DNA from: Roseivirga sp.
Lineage (GTDB): Bacteria; Bacteroidota; Bacteroidia; Cytophagales; Cyclobacteriaceae
Assembly (NCBI GenBank): GCA_029262895.1
Contig: JAJCYM010000066.1
Location: forward strand, 1-64,000
Length of the DNA stretch: 64,000 nucleotides
Reading direction: 5' to 3'
The notes under the pieces are model-generated. The model was given only the letters and a program-made list of their open reading frames with translations, had not been told where the DNA came from and made no database searches. Shown piece by piece: positions 8,279 through 17,819 of the stretch. The first letter of the stretch is position 1. Each line of letters begins with the position of its first letter. Made by a program: the position numbers and the translations under genes.

Positions 8279-9178
8279 ATGATTTTCCTCCTGTTCACAA
8301 TTCTCGCCAATGTGGCCATTTTCATGGCCTTCAGGTCATTCACCAAGTTCAAAGTCAATACGTTCCCCGCCATTATTATTAACTATTTAGTTTGTGTGAT
8401 CACAGGAACACTTTATGTGGGGCCAGCCAATGTTTTTGCCACGGTTCGTGTTGATGAACCTTGGTTTCCGAGTGCGATCTTTATGGGAATTGTGTTCGTT
8501 TCCACTTTCTACTTAATGGCAAGAACTACACAACTCAGAGGTGTTGCAGTGGCCACGGTGGCCAGCAAAATGTCATTGGCCATCCCTGTGGTTTTCAGTC
8601 TGTTCATCTTTAAAATAGGCACCAATTCACTGGACATTTGGAATTACCTCGGTATTCTTATGGCATTTGCTGCCATCATCCTTGTATCCCGAAAGAAAGA
8701 AAGTATCATCACTAACCAACCCGCAACCCTAAAGTTCTTTCTACTACCATTTGCAGTTTTCCTTTTAGGAGGCGTGATTGATACCTCTCTAAACTACATC
8801 AATCATCGTTGGCTCAGCGAAGGCCTTGACGCCATATTCACTATCCTCATATTCGGTTTTGCCTTTATTATTGGATTGGGGATCATTTTGATCAGGAAAA
8901 TCAAGATCACGAAGAGGGATATTTTGGCTGGTCTCGTCTTGGGTATTCCAAATTACTTTTCGATCTATCTACAACTCAAAGCGCTCTCAGCTTTTGATAA
9001 TAATGGCGCTCTGCTCTACCCATCATTGAATATTGGGATCATCATAGTTTCAACCTTAGCTGCGATTCTCTTTTTCAAAGAGCATCTCGCCAGAATTAAC
9101 AAGGTAGGAATTGCCATAGCCATTGTGGCAATTCTGCTCTTGAGTCATCAGGGCATTATTACCTATTTCGAATTCTAA
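8279..9178 (+). CDS. EamA/DMT-superfamily transporter
   Basis: 299 residues made almost wholly of about ten hydrophobic helices in two five-helix halves. The first half includes VAVATVASKMSLAIPVVFSLF, and the second includes GALLYPSLNIGIIIVSTLAAILFFKEHLAR, the EamA repeat with the acidic residue before the last helix pair. It is an inner-membrane drug/metabolite transporter of unknown substrate. The stop overlaps the next ATG (TAATG), so it is coupled to yigZ. A weak TAAATTCG box precedes the ATG. The family is firm. Confidence 0.85.
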   Translation: MIFLLFTILANVAIFMAFRSFTKFKVNTFPAIIINYLVCVITGTLYVGPANVFATVRVDEPWFPSAIFMGIVFVSTFYLMARTTQLRGVAVATVASKMSLAIPVVFSLFIFKIGTNSLDIWNYLGILMAFAAIILVSRKKESIITNQPATLKFFLLPFAVFLLGGVIDTSLNYINHRWLSEGLDAIFTILIFGFAFIIGLGIILIRKIKITKRDILAGLVLGIPNYFSIYLQLKALSAFDNNGALLYPSLNIGIIIVSTLAAILFFKEHLARINKVGIAIAIVAILLLSHQGIITYFEF

Positions 9179-9795
9179 TGCAGGATTCATTTCTCACCAT
9201 AGCAAAGTATTCCGAAGGCCTTTACAAGGAAAAAGGAAGTAAGTTCCTGGCCTTTGCCTGTCCGGTTTCTTCAGAAGAAGAAATCAAGGCCAGACTGGAT
9301 GAGCTAAGAAAGAAATACTATGATGCCCGGCATTATTGCTATGCCTATATCTATGGCAATGGTTATGAGCATTTCAGAGCCAATGATGATGGTGAGCCGA
9401 ATCACTCTGCAGGCGATCCAATTCTCGGACAAATCAAATCGAAGGAGTTAACCAATGTTCTGGTTGTGGTGATACGCTATTTCGGAGGCACCAAGCTGGG
9501 TGTAAGCGGACTCATCAACGCCTACAAAACAGCGGCAGCCAAGGCTTTGAACGCAAACAAGATTATTGAATGTGCAATCACCAAGTCGTTCCGCTTTGTA
9601 TTTCCCTATGATGAAATGAACGAAGTAATGAAGCTGGTAAAAGACCTGGGCTTAAAAATTACCAATCAGGGTTTTGAGAATCAATGCACTTTAGATGTTG
9701 AAGTAATTGTAAGCAAGGTTGACCATTTACACACCAAACTTCAACTTCTTCAGGATTTAGGTCGCTCAATCAAACTTCGTTCTCAATTTGATTGA
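9178..9795 (+). CDS. yigZ: YigZ/IMPACT family protein
   Basis: 205 residues. The N-terminal UPF0029/Impact domain carries the family signatures KEKGSKFLAFA, DARHYCYAY, DDGEPNHSAGDPILGQI and VVIRYFGGTKLGVSGL. The C-terminal DUF1949-like alpha/beta domain follows from about residue 140. Bacterial YigZ is a conserved cytoplasmic protein without a settled reaction. The eukaryotic homologue IMPACT acts in translation-stress signalling. Length matches the family (about 200). It is coupled to the upstream DMT transporter by a one-base overlap. Confidence 0.92.
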   Translation: MQDSFLTIAKYSEGLYKEKGSKFLAFACPVSSEEEIKARLDELRKKYYDARHYCYAYIYGNGYEHFRANDDGEPNHSAGDPILGQIKSKELTNVLVVVIRYFGGTKLGVSGLINAYKTAAAKALNANKIIECAITKSFRFVFPYDEMNEVMKLVKDLGLKITNQGFENQCTLDVEVIVSKVDHLHTKLQLLQDLGRSIKLRSQFD

Positions 9796-9918
9796 CGAAA
9801 ATCAACCCTTTTAATTCATGTTTTCAGTAGTGTGTTCAAGCACTTCAAGAATTTAGAACATTCTGGAATTCTTTCCGTTTATTTGTTTTACAAATGGGTA
9901 AATATTATAATCAGGTCT

Positions 9919-12549
9919 ATGCCGAAAGCTGACAGAAAGCCTCCCCGGTGGGCCAATAAGTTCTTTAAATGGTATTGCCGACAAGAGCTAGTGGAATCTA
10001 TAGAAGGTGATCTTTTAGAAAGATTCCATGATCATTTAAAAAACGAAGGTCTTTGGATTGCCCGTATCAGATATTATTGGAACGTAATCAAATTCATGAA
10101 TAAGTACACACTGCGTAAACCTTCTCCAGAAAAATCAAGTTACTCAAATAGTCTATTTACCTTAACTCACCTCCTTTCCACATCCGTCAAATATTTCAGA
10201 CGCCACAAATTCTACACATTTCTCAACATTCTTGGACTGTCCCTGGGTCTGGCCTCTATCCTTTTAATCTACTTTTTTATTAACCATGAACTTTCCTTTG
10301 ACAAATTTCATACACAAGGTGACCGCGTATATAGAATTACGAATCATTACATCTTTGACAACGGAGGAGAATTTCGACTGGCTAACTCCGCTCCCGCCCT
10401 CGCTCCTGAATTACTTGAAGCTATTCCTGAATTTGAAAAAGTAGCCAGACTGAGGTATGCGATGAGAACTTTGATCAGGCAAGGAGATTTAAGTTTTTAT
10501 GAAGATTATGGCTACTATGCTGACTCGTCCTTTCTCGAAATCATGAGTTTTGACATGGTTTCAGGAAATGCAGAAAATGCCTTGGACGAACCAAACTCAA
10601 TAGTCATTACGGAGGACCTGGAAGAAAAGTACTTTGGTCCTGATCAGGCATTAGGCAATTTTTTGGAAGTCAATGGACAATTAGTAGAGGTGACGGGTGT
10701 ACTAAAAGCTATTCCTAAAAACTCGCATCTGAATTTCAATTTTCTATTATCCTTTACGACTTATGAAGTTCCTGATGGCTACGCATCAGATTTAAATAGC
10801 TGGTCATGGGCTGGGTTTCTGACCTACGGATTGGTCAGACTAAATCCCAATATCGAAATGATAACCGGAAAGGTCAATAGGTTAATCAAGGAGAAAATTG
10901 CTTCACGAAATGTGACCATTGAAGCAGAGTTACAATTACTCCAACACATTTATTTAGGTTCGTCAAATCTTCCTGATGACCTCAACAGCAACTTGCGTTC
11001 CGGGAGCCAATTTAGCCTCTATGCCTTAGGAGTCGTTTCATTCTTAATACTGCTAATTGCATGTTTTAATTTCATGAATCTTGCAGTAGCCATTTCTTTT
11101 CATCGAATCCGTGAAATGGGTATCAGAAAAATTCTAGGTGCTCAACGTAGAACCGTGGTTGCTCAACTGCTATCAGACTCAGTGTTAATCACGCTTTTAG
11201 CATTGTCTTTAGGGTTCGCATTGGTTTTCCTCACCTCTCCCTTCATGATGAATCAGCTCGACTCAGACTTTGAATTGACTGTCACTTTATTGATCGATCA
11301 TTTGCCGATTATTTTTACTGGGACCTTATTCTTAGCTCTGATGTCTGGCAGCTACCCTGCATTTCTCCTTTCAAAGGCTGATGCAAATAATGCGCTTAAA
11401 GGTCATAATCATGGAACTGCGGGGAAAGGCTTGAAATACGGCCTCAATACTTTCCAGTTCTTCATTTCTATCACCTTGTTGTCTTCAACCATTATAGTGT
11501 CTCAACAACTCAAGCATCTGAGGAATCAGAATTTGGGCCTGGATCAGGAAAACGTGTTAATGGTAAGGCTTTTACCAGAAGACATGTCCAGATTCTATGA
11601 CCTTTTCAAAGATCAGCTCATTCAACAACCCGGTGTGCTTAGCATGAGTCGAAGCGAGCGCTTGGTGGGAGATCCATGGCCAAACAACGGCATTCGGATC
11701 ACTGGATCATCGGATGCCGAAACCAAAGAAGTCATTGGGAACTTAGTTGGTTATGATTATTTAGAGACTCTGGGCATTAAAATAAAACAAGGCAGATCAT
11801 TCTCCGAAGAATTTAAAACTGATAGCCTGAATTCCATTATTCTGAATGAATCTGCTGTGAAACATTTGGGCCTAACAGATCCCATCGGCACAAAACTTGA
11901 ATTTTTCTCATTGAATGGCCCTAGAACCGTCATTGGTGTCATGGAAGATTTCAATTTTTCTTCATTACACGAAGCCATTGGCCCGGTGGTATTGGTCATG
12001 CCTTTCATCGACCTGGAATATGCTATGATACGTATCGCACCCGGCATGCTTCCCGAAAGACTTGCGAGCATTGAGAATACCTGGAGAAATGTAGCACCAG
12101 ACATACCACTTGATATGAAATTCATGGATGGCCACCTGAATGACCTCTACGAGTCAGAAAAACAACTTTCTATGTTGATTTCCGCATTTTCGGCACTTGG
12201 AATTCTGTTAGCCTGTTTTGGGTTATACGGCCTGATAAGTTTCACCATTAATAGTAGGATAAAGGAAATTGGAATCAGAAAAGTACTGGGCGCTAACGAT
12301 TTCTCAATTCTTGGTCTGGTTTCTCGCCAATACCTCATTACCGTGGCATTGGGATTCTTATTCGCTTTACCAATTGGATTCTATCTTATGACCTCTTGGT
12401 TGGAGACTTTTGCGTATCGAATCGATATAACCTTTTCCTATTTCATATTTTCGGGAGTGACACTTGGCCTGTTAAGCATGTTTGTAATTGGTAAAAAAGT
12501 ACATGCCACGTTAAAAACAAATCCGGCTTTGATTTTAAGGGATGAATAA
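9919..12549 (+). CDS. orphan FtsX/MacB-type ABC permease with N-terminal 'permease prefix' domain
   Basis: About 876 residues from the ATG at 9919. A GTG at 9832 would add 29 residues without family support. The first 75 residues are a cytosolic prefix (RKPPRWANKFFKWYCRQELVES, then EGDLLERFHDHLK). I recognise this as the prefix type 2 found on many Bacteroidota permeases. The duplicated permease core follows: first helix around FLNILGLSLGLASILLIYFF, cytoplasmic motifs REMGIRKILGA and KEIGIRKVLGA, and the tail KTNPALILRDE. No ATPase is adjacent. The prefix may dock a partner or substitute for a missing ATPase contact (inference). It is downstream of yigZ on the same strand. Confidence 0.87.
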   Translation: MPKADRKPPRWANKFFKWYCRQELVESIEGDLLERFHDHLKNEGLWIARIRYYWNVIKFMNKYTLRKPSPEKSSYSNSLFTLTHLLSTSVKYFRRHKFYTFLNILGLSLGLASILLIYFFINHELSFDKFHTQGDRVYRITNHYIFDNGGEFRLANSAPALAPELLEAIPEFEKVARLRYAMRTLIRQGDLSFYEDYGYYADSSFLEIMSFDMVSGNAENALDEPNSIVITEDLEEKYFGPDQALGNFLEVNGQLVEVTGVLKAIPKNSHLNFNFLLSFTTYEVPDGYASDLNSWSWAGFLTYGLVRLNPNIEMITGKVNRLIKEKIASRNVTIEAELQLLQHIYLGSSNLPDDLNSNLRSGSQFSLYALGVVSFLILLIACFNFMNLAVAISFHRIREMGIRKILGAQRRTVVAQLLSDSVLITLLALSLGFALVFLTSPFMMNQLDSDFELTVTLLIDHLPIIFTGTLFLALMSGSYPAFLLSKADANNALKGHNHGTAGKGLKYGLNTFQFFISITLLSSTIIVSQQLKHLRNQNLGLDQENVLMVRLLPEDMSRFYDLFKDQLIQQPGVLSMSRSERLVGDPWPNNGIRITGSSDAETKEVIGNLVGYDYLETLGIKIKQGRSFSEEFKTDSLNSIILNESAVKHLGLTDPIGTKLEFFSLNGPRTVIGVMEDFNFSSLHEAIGPVVLVMPFIDLEYAMIRIAPGMLPERLASIENTWRNVAPDIPLDMKFMDGHLNDLYESEKQLSMLISAFSALGILLACFGLYGLISFTINSRIKEIGIRKVLGANDFSILGLVSRQYLITVALGFLFALPIGFYLMTSWLETFAYRIDITFSYFIFSGVTLGLLSMFVIGKKVHATLKTNPALILRDE

Positions 12550-12738
12550 ACCTATGTTAGACTAAGAAGATTATCAGCTCAAAACATCAAGAAACCAAGC
12601 TAACGCCTCCATGAATAATAAATCCTGAACTAGTGGTGTCTATATCACTCTTTTTTAAAAAAGGACAACTAAGCACTTTTACCAAAAACTTCTCGGCAGC
12701 TCTGCTAAAAAAAGACAGCAACTTTCTAACTTCATTTT

Positions 12739-13323
12739 ATGGATGGCAAACCAACATTTTTCTCTACCTCTACTGACTTCAGAAAGTGGATGGAGGCTCA
12801 TTCTGAGAGGGAAACTGAACTTTGGGTAGGCTACTATAAAAAATCCACAAAGAAGGCCAGCATTGATTGGCCTCAGTCGGTAGATGTTGGCCTTTGCTTT
12901 GGCTGGATTGACGGCATTCGCAAAAGCATCAATGAGGAGAGCTACAAAATCCGATTTACTCCCAGGAAGCAAAAAAGCCATTGGAGTGATGTCAATATTC
13001 GCAGGATCGCTGAGCTTAAAAAAGAAGGGCTTGTTACCAAAGCCGGTTTGGAGGCCTATGCCAGACGCACGGAGGAAAACTCAAGAAGAGCATCGTTTGA
13101 ACAGGACAATGTTGAATTGATCAAAGCTTATGAGAGTAAATTCAAAGCCAACAAGAAGGCATGGGCTTTTTTCCAGACCCTCCCACCCTCAACCAGAAAG
13201 CCATCGATTTGGTGGGTAGTTAGCGCAAAGCAAGAAGTAACTCGAGAACGCAGGTTAGACCTCTTAATAAAACATTCAGAAAACGAGGAGAGAATTCCTC
13301 AGTTGAGAAAATCAGGAAAGTAA
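12739..13323 (+). CDS. YdeI/OmpD-associated family protein
   Basis: 194 residues of the YdeI-like family (bacteriocin-protection-like, DUF1905 relatives). It has FRKWMEAHSERETELWVGYYKKST at the N-terminus, the strongly conserved VDVGLCFGWIDGIRKSI segment, RFTPRKQKSHWSDVN, and a C-terminal YdeI segment LPPSTRKPSIWWVVSAKQEVTRERRL. It is cytoplasmic. In related bacteria it has been linked to peptide stress, but the biochemistry is unclear. It begins 189 bp after the permease and ends 6 bp before the GNAT gene, with which it is probably co-transcribed. Confidence 0.85.
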   Translation: MDGKPTFFSTSTDFRKWMEAHSERETELWVGYYKKSTKKASIDWPQSVDVGLCFGWIDGIRKSINEESYKIRFTPRKQKSHWSDVNIRRIAELKKEGLVTKAGLEAYARRTEENSRRASFEQDNVELIKAYESKFKANKKAWAFFQTLPPSTRKPSIWWVVSAKQEVTRERRLDLLIKHSENEERIPQLRKSGK

Positions 13324-13329
13324 TACCAA

Positions 13330-13851
13330 ATGAAATATAAATTTCCAATTGAAACCGCTCGCCTTGAAATGCGTGTCCTCACACCCAATGATTTGGAGGC
13401 TTGGTCAGTGTTCTTTGTCGACAACCCTCAACTACACTATGTAGGGGTTACGGAAAAGGCTCCTCCGCTTGAACATGCCAAGACCTGGATGGATCGCCAA
13501 TTGGCACGATATGATGAATATGGCTTGGGGATGCTGGCTATGATTGAAAAAACTTCAGGTCAGCTGATCGGGCAGGTAGGCATTATCCAAAGAGATATCA
13601 ATGATGAGCTTTACCATGAGGTTGGCTATGCAGTTATCCCATCAAAATGGGGTCAGGGATTTGCCACCGAGGCCGCTATCCGGATGAAAGAATACATCCT
13701 TGAGCACAAAATAGACACCAGGGTGATCTCTATGATTCATGTCGATAACATTGGATCTCAAACCGTAGCGACAAAAAACGGCATGCACAGGGCTTTTGAA
13801 TGGAATCTTAAGGGAGACCCCTGCTATATCTACCAGCAGGATTTAGCGTAA
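13330..13851 (+). CDS. GNAT N-acetyltransferase (RimJ/RimL type)
   Basis: 173 residues with the GNAT order: ETARLEMRVLTPNDLEAW (strand 1), GMLAMIEKTSGQLIGQVGI (strands 2-3), HEVGYAVIPSKWGQGFATEAA (strand 4 and the acetyl-CoA loop Q/R-x-x-G-x-G/A variant WGQGFATEA) and VDNIGSQTVATKNGM (strand 5-helix 4, the typical RimJ/RimL 'N-x-x-S' segment). It acetylates an amine with acetyl-CoA in the cytoplasm; the acceptor is unknown. It begins 6 bp after the YdeI-like gene. Confidence 0.88.
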   Translation: MKYKFPIETARLEMRVLTPNDLEAWSVFFVDNPQLHYVGVTEKAPPLEHAKTWMDRQLARYDEYGLGMLAMIEKTSGQLIGQVGIIQRDINDELYHEVGYAVIPSKWGQGFATEAAIRMKEYILEHKIDTRVISMIHVDNIGSQTVATKNGMHRAFEWNLKGDPCYIYQQDLA

Positions 13852-13925
13852 ACACCGTTCGTAGAGATTCGAAAGGCTGAGTTGAGCGAAATTGCTATAT
13901 TTCTAAGGTACAACCTTAACTCTCT

Positions 13926-16160
13926 ATGCGCGATTTTTTCAGAAGAATCCTACACTCCATTAGGCCACCCAAAGGAGATACAATTTCGGAACCTCAACTT
14001 TTTTGGAGAGGTGTTTTTTATGGGCTGCTAGTCCTTAGTTTATTTGTCACCTTCCTCAGTGGTTTCTTTTTTAGAACCGGTTTGCCCCCCTATTTGATGG
14101 CCGCTGCAACCCTACTTATTGGCTTTGTTGGTTTTTGGGTGTTTCGATTTATGGCGAGTTTATTACATGTAGCAATAAACAGCATCCCCACCTTTGTCTT
14201 TTCTTTGATATTAGGCACGATAGCCATTTTTAGTTTGGCCAGAGAAATGCGCTTCGGTTGGCCAAGTGCTGTAATGACTGACTCCATCATTGTTGCCATG
14301 CTCAGCTTCGGGGCATTTACCGGCTCTTTGTTGGTCTTAATCTCGCGAAGAAGTAAGCTCAAGATTTTACACTTTGTCCTGATCCTCTTCTCACTGGTTT
14401 TAGTGGTAAGTTCAGTGCTATGGATTAAAAACGAGGGCAAAGACCCCTTCCCTATTACCTTTGAGCAAACCCCTGCACCCCTTCTTTCGGCTCAAGGTAT
14501 AGACAACCCTGGCGTCAAGGGCTCATACCCTGTTGACTATTTTACCTATGGCAACGGCACCGATATCCGTAGGGATGAATACGCTGATGTGAAATACAAA
14601 ACAGAGACTGTTGATGCAACCAAAATCATCACAGACTGGAAAGGAAAAAAGGCCAAGTGGCGCAAAAGATATTGGGGGTTTTCTAATGAAGAATTTCCAA
14701 TCAATGGCCGGGTTTGGATGCCGCGTGAAGCAGGCACATACCCTTTGATACTGATTGTTCATGGTAACCATGGTATGGAACATCACTCCGATCCTGGTTA
14801 TGCCTATTTAGGTGAGTTATTGGCTAGTCGCGGCTTTATCACCGTTTCAGTAGATGAGAATTTTATCAATGGTACCTGGTCGGGTGATTTCAGGGGCAAA
14901 GAAATGCCGGCTCGTGGTTGGTTGCTTCTCAAACATCTGGAGCAATGGAAAGCATGGTCTGAAGACCAGAGTCACGAGCTTTTTCAAAAAGCTGACTTAG
15001 ACAATGTGATGCTAATGGGACATTCCAGGGGGGGAGAAGCTATGCCAATTGCAGTCGCTTACAACCAGCTTTCTCACTTTCCTGATGATGCCAATGTGAA
15101 ATTCGATTTTAATTTTGGAATTAAGGGCGTGGCAGCCATCGCTCCTACAGATGCCCGATATTTCAGAAGACTTGATCTTCAGGATGTCAACTACTTTTCG
15201 ATTCAAGGCTCCTATGATAGTGACGAAGCTAGTTTCTTTGGGCTGAGACAATACCAGCGGGTAAGTTTTTCAGATAGCTCAAGTGCATTTAAGGCCGGAC
15301 TGTATGTCCATCAAGCGAATCATGGTCAATTCAATAGCATATGGGGAAGAAGAGATGCCGGTCTTCCCTATGGTTGGTTTCTCAATACTGCTCCAATGAT
15401 GTCTGGTGAGGAACAACGTCAAATTGCAAAAGTTTACTTAGGTGCTTATGCTGAAACGCTGCTTCACGGTGATCTCTCCTATACTCCTCTTTTCAAAAAT
15501 GCTGCGGTTGCCAGAGATTGGTTACCAGATGCTTTTATGGTTAACAATTACAAGGATGGGGCGAGTGAGAATGTGCTCAACTTTGAAGAAGATATTGACT
15601 TGATCACCGGCACACCACCAAAAAGTACAATAGTGGGTAACAACCTCAAAATCTGGCGAGAAGAGCCTTTGAAATTTCGCGATGGCGATTTGCAAGGCAC
15701 AACAGTCGCTATTCTAGGTTGGGAAAATGGTGCTGACAGCACCTCCTATGCACTCAATCTCGACACACCCATTGAGAGGATCGGTTCTTCGGGGCTTCTA
15801 CTCTCCATGGCCAGAGGCAATTTCAAAGATTTAAAAACGAAGGAGGAAGAAGCCGATGATCTTGATTTTACAATTGAGCTAACCGATGCTTCTGGCAATA
15901 CGGCCATCACTACAATAAGCTCCTTGAAAAAAATAGCACCGCGAATTCAGGTTCGCTATACCAAACTGGATGACATGAATGGCCGCTTTGGCAGTACCTG
16001 GGAAGCCACTTTGGAGACCTTTGAATTCCCTTGGAGTGTGTTTGATGGCTTTTCCAACATTGGTGCTATTCAAAAAATAAGATTGGTCTTTGATCAAACC
16101 AAAAATGGTGTGCTCATTTTGGACGATATAGGTATTGCCAAAAACAAGAACAATGAATAA
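13926..16160 (+). CDS. membrane-anchored alpha/beta hydrolase (dienelactone/chlorophyllase-like)
   Basis: 744 residues. The first 170 hold about five membrane helices. A soluble domain follows with LILIVHGNHGMEHH (oxyanion region, about 274-287), the nucleophile elbow GHSRGG with Ser367, a QGSYDSDEAS segment near 427-436 that may give the acid, and HQANHGQFN near 462-470 with the likely catalytic His. From about residue 560 a C-terminal beta-rich region resembles a carbohydrate-binding-like sandwich (inference). It is an esterase-type hydrolase facing the periplasm. Its stop overlaps the start of the amidohydrolase by 8 nt, so the two are coupled. Confidence 0.8.
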   Translation: MRDFFRRILHSIRPPKGDTISEPQLFWRGVFYGLLVLSLFVTFLSGFFFRTGLPPYLMAAATLLIGFVGFWVFRFMASLLHVAINSIPTFVFSLILGTIAIFSLAREMRFGWPSAVMTDSIIVAMLSFGAFTGSLLVLISRRSKLKILHFVLILFSLVLVVSSVLWIKNEGKDPFPITFEQTPAPLLSAQGIDNPGVKGSYPVDYFTYGNGTDIRRDEYADVKYKTETVDATKIITDWKGKKAKWRKRYWGFSNEEFPINGRVWMPREAGTYPLILIVHGNHGMEHHSDPGYAYLGELLASRGFITVSVDENFINGTWSGDFRGKEMPARGWLLLKHLEQWKAWSEDQSHELFQKADLDNVMLMGHSRGGEAMPIAVAYNQLSHFPDDANVKFDFNFGIKGVAAIAPTDARYFRRLDLQDVNYFSIQGSYDSDEASFFGLRQYQRVSFSDSSSAFKAGLYVHQANHGQFNSIWGRRDAGLPYGWFLNTAPMMSGEEQRQIAKVYLGAYAETLLHGDLSYTPLFKNAAVARDWLPDAFMVNNYKDGASENVLNFEEDIDLITGTPPKSTIVGNNLKIWREEPLKFRDGDLQGTTVAILGWENGADSTSYALNLDTPIERIGSSGLLLSMARGNFKDLKTKEEEADDLDFTIELTDASGNTAITTISSLKKIAPRIQVRYTKLDDMNGRFGSTWEATLETFEFPWSVFDGFSNIGAIQKIRLVFDQTKNGVLILDDIGIAKNKNNE

Positions 16161-17565
16161 ATCTAAATTCCTGATTGTCGGGCTCATTGTACTCTTTGGC
16201 TGCTCAACAGGAGAACCGCTTCGATTTGATTTGCTCATTAGCAATGTCAATATAATAGACGTGGAGTCAGGAACGCTTCTCCAAAATCAGCAGATTGGGA
16301 TTAGAGGGGATACCATTCAGTGGATAGCCAGCATGAAAAGTCGTCAGTCTTATGAGGCTAATGAAACCATAGATGCTCAAGATAAATATGTATTGCCGGC
16401 ACTTTGGGACATGCATGTGCACTTCAGAGGAGGTGAATCACTGATTGACGAGAATAAGAATTTACTACCTCTGTATACCGCTTATGGTATCAGTGGAGTT
16501 CGCGATGCCGGAGGCGACCTCACTCCTTCTGTTTTGGAATGGAAAAGGCAAATCACAGCGGGAAATTTGACCGGTCCGCAGATTTTCACTTCGGGGCCTA
16601 AGCTGGATGGCCCAAGGGCTACCTGGGCCGGTTCTATTCCTGTGGTAACACCTGAGGACATTGTTTCCGCAATCGACTCCATTGAATCGATCGGTGCGGA
16701 TTACATTAAAATTTATGATAGCCGAATTTCGAAGGAAGCCTACCTGGGAATTATAAAAGAAGCTACCAGACGAGGCATTACCACATCTGGTCATATGCCT
16801 TTTACGGTAATGCTTGAAGATGCTATCGATGCTGGCCTCGGCTCCATAGAACATTTGTACTATGTACTTAAGGGCTGTTCTTCGAGAGAAGCTGAAATCA
16901 CCCAAGCTGTAATCAATGGCGAATTAGGTTTCTGGAGCTCATTTGAGCAGCTGATGGATAGCTATGACGAGAACATTGCTGCAGCAACTTTTGAGCGCCT
17001 GAAGGCCAATAATACTTTCGTGGTGCCTACCCTGCACATTGGCAGTATCCTGACCTTGATGAAAGATCAGTCACATGAAAATGATGAACTGCTTGGCTAT
17101 ATAGGTGATGGCATTATTCAAACCTATGCCGGCCGGGTTCGGGGAGCCCTTAGGGCTTCAGAAAGTACCACAGCCAGAAATAAAAGGCTGAGAGGGATGT
17201 TTAGAGACCTCGTACCTAAGCTAGAGCAAGCTGGAGTCTTGTTATTGGCGGGTTCAGATGGAGGTGCTTCCAATTCCTATGTCTACCCCGGTTTTTCACT
17301 TCACAAGGAGTTAGAAGAGATGGTGGCCACTGGCCTTTCTACCGCGGCAGCGTTAAGGACAGCTACTATAAATGGTGCCAGATTTATGAAAACGGATGAT
17401 TTTACTGGTTCCATCACTGTTGGAAAAAAAGGTGACCTGCTGCTATTGAATCACAATCCATTAGATGAGATTCGGAACACCCAGGACGTCTACATGATGA
17501 TTTCAAATGGGCAAGTGTTAAGTAGGCCGGATTTGGATCAATTGAAGGAGAGCGTGAGGAAGTAG
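16153..17565 (+). CDS. amidohydrolase-family lipoprotein
   Basis: About 470 residues from the ATG at 16153. An ATG at 16135 would place six extra residues before the signal sequence. The lipoprotein signal (LIVGLIVLFGC, Cys17) predicts an envelope location. The amidohydrolase TIM barrel shows DMHVH (His88, His90), a candidate carbamylated lysine in ADYIKIYDS (Lys186), SGHMP (His214), SIEHLYY (His234) and the late aspartate in LLAGSDGG. The tail GSITVGKKGDLLLLNHNPL is the usual composite-domain end. It hydrolyses an amide, peptide or ring substrate, probably a dipeptidase or imidazolonepropionase-like activity. It is coupled to the alpha/beta hydrolase. Confidence 0.88.
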   Translation: MNKSKFLIVGLIVLFGCSTGEPLRFDLLISNVNIIDVESGTLLQNQQIGIRGDTIQWIASMKSRQSYEANETIDAQDKYVLPALWDMHVHFRGGESLIDENKNLLPLYTAYGISGVRDAGGDLTPSVLEWKRQITAGNLTGPQIFTSGPKLDGPRATWAGSIPVVTPEDIVSAIDSIESIGADYIKIYDSRISKEAYLGIIKEATRRGITTSGHMPFTVMLEDAIDAGLGSIEHLYYVLKGCSSREAEITQAVINGELGFWSSFEQLMDSYDENIAAATFERLKANNTFVVPTLHIGSILTLMKDQSHENDELLGYIGDGIIQTYAGRVRGALRASESTTARNKRLRGMFRDLVPKLEQAGVLLLAGSDGGASNSYVYPGFSLHKELEEMVATGLSTAAALRTATINGARFMKTDDFTGSITVGKKGDLLLLNHNPLDEIRNTQDVYMMISNGQVLSRPDLDQLKESVRK

Positions 17566-17598
17566 CTCAAGCTATTTTATTATAGCACACATCTGTCG

Positions 17599-17615
17599 CA
17601 GGTTCTCTGAACCTG
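17599..17615. repeat. short intergenic hairpin
   Basis: A 6-bp inverted repeat (CAGGTT/AACCTG) with the loop CTCTG lies 34 bp after the amidohydrolase stop. There is no T tract, so it is probably a repeat rather than a terminator. The following 17660-17720 segment (GCGGATTCTTC, later TTCAGAATGACAG) resembles the dispersed GATGAC-ended repeats described elsewhere in this window. Confidence 0.4.
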
Positions 17616-17742
17616 TGACCTCTATGGCCATTAGGACTCTGTCCGTATTCAAGGCCTGCAACTTTAAACGGGCGGATTCTTCATCTCCGCTCGCCTTAGC
17701 AGGCGGCTCTGATTCAGAATGACAGTTAAGGGAGGGAAACTA

Positions 17743-17771
17743 AAGAGCCATGGGTTAAACCCATGGCTCTT
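17743..17771. terminator. bidirectional hairpin terminator between convergent genes
   Basis: Perfect 13-bp inverted repeat (17743-17755 with 17759-17771; arm AAGAGCCATGGGT) with a 3-nt loop. A/T-rich sequence follows on both sides (ATTATTTTTG on plus, TTTAGTTT on minus). It sits between the amidohydrolase (plus) and the third permease (minus) and can serve both. Confidence 0.75.
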
Positions 17772-17819
17772 CATAATTATTTTTGTGCTAAGGCTCGTCT
17801 AACCTGTCGTGCTGACCTA

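Noticed and set aside
9832-9918. GTG-started extension of the prefix-type-2 permease
   Set aside because: The 29 extra residues do not match the prefix family; the ATG at 9919 starts right at it.
12650-12666. CTTTTTTAAAAAAG palindrome as a terminator for the second permease
   Set aside because: It is a 7-bp A/T-only palindrome without loop or GC content; may be chance in an AT-rich gap, so not listed.
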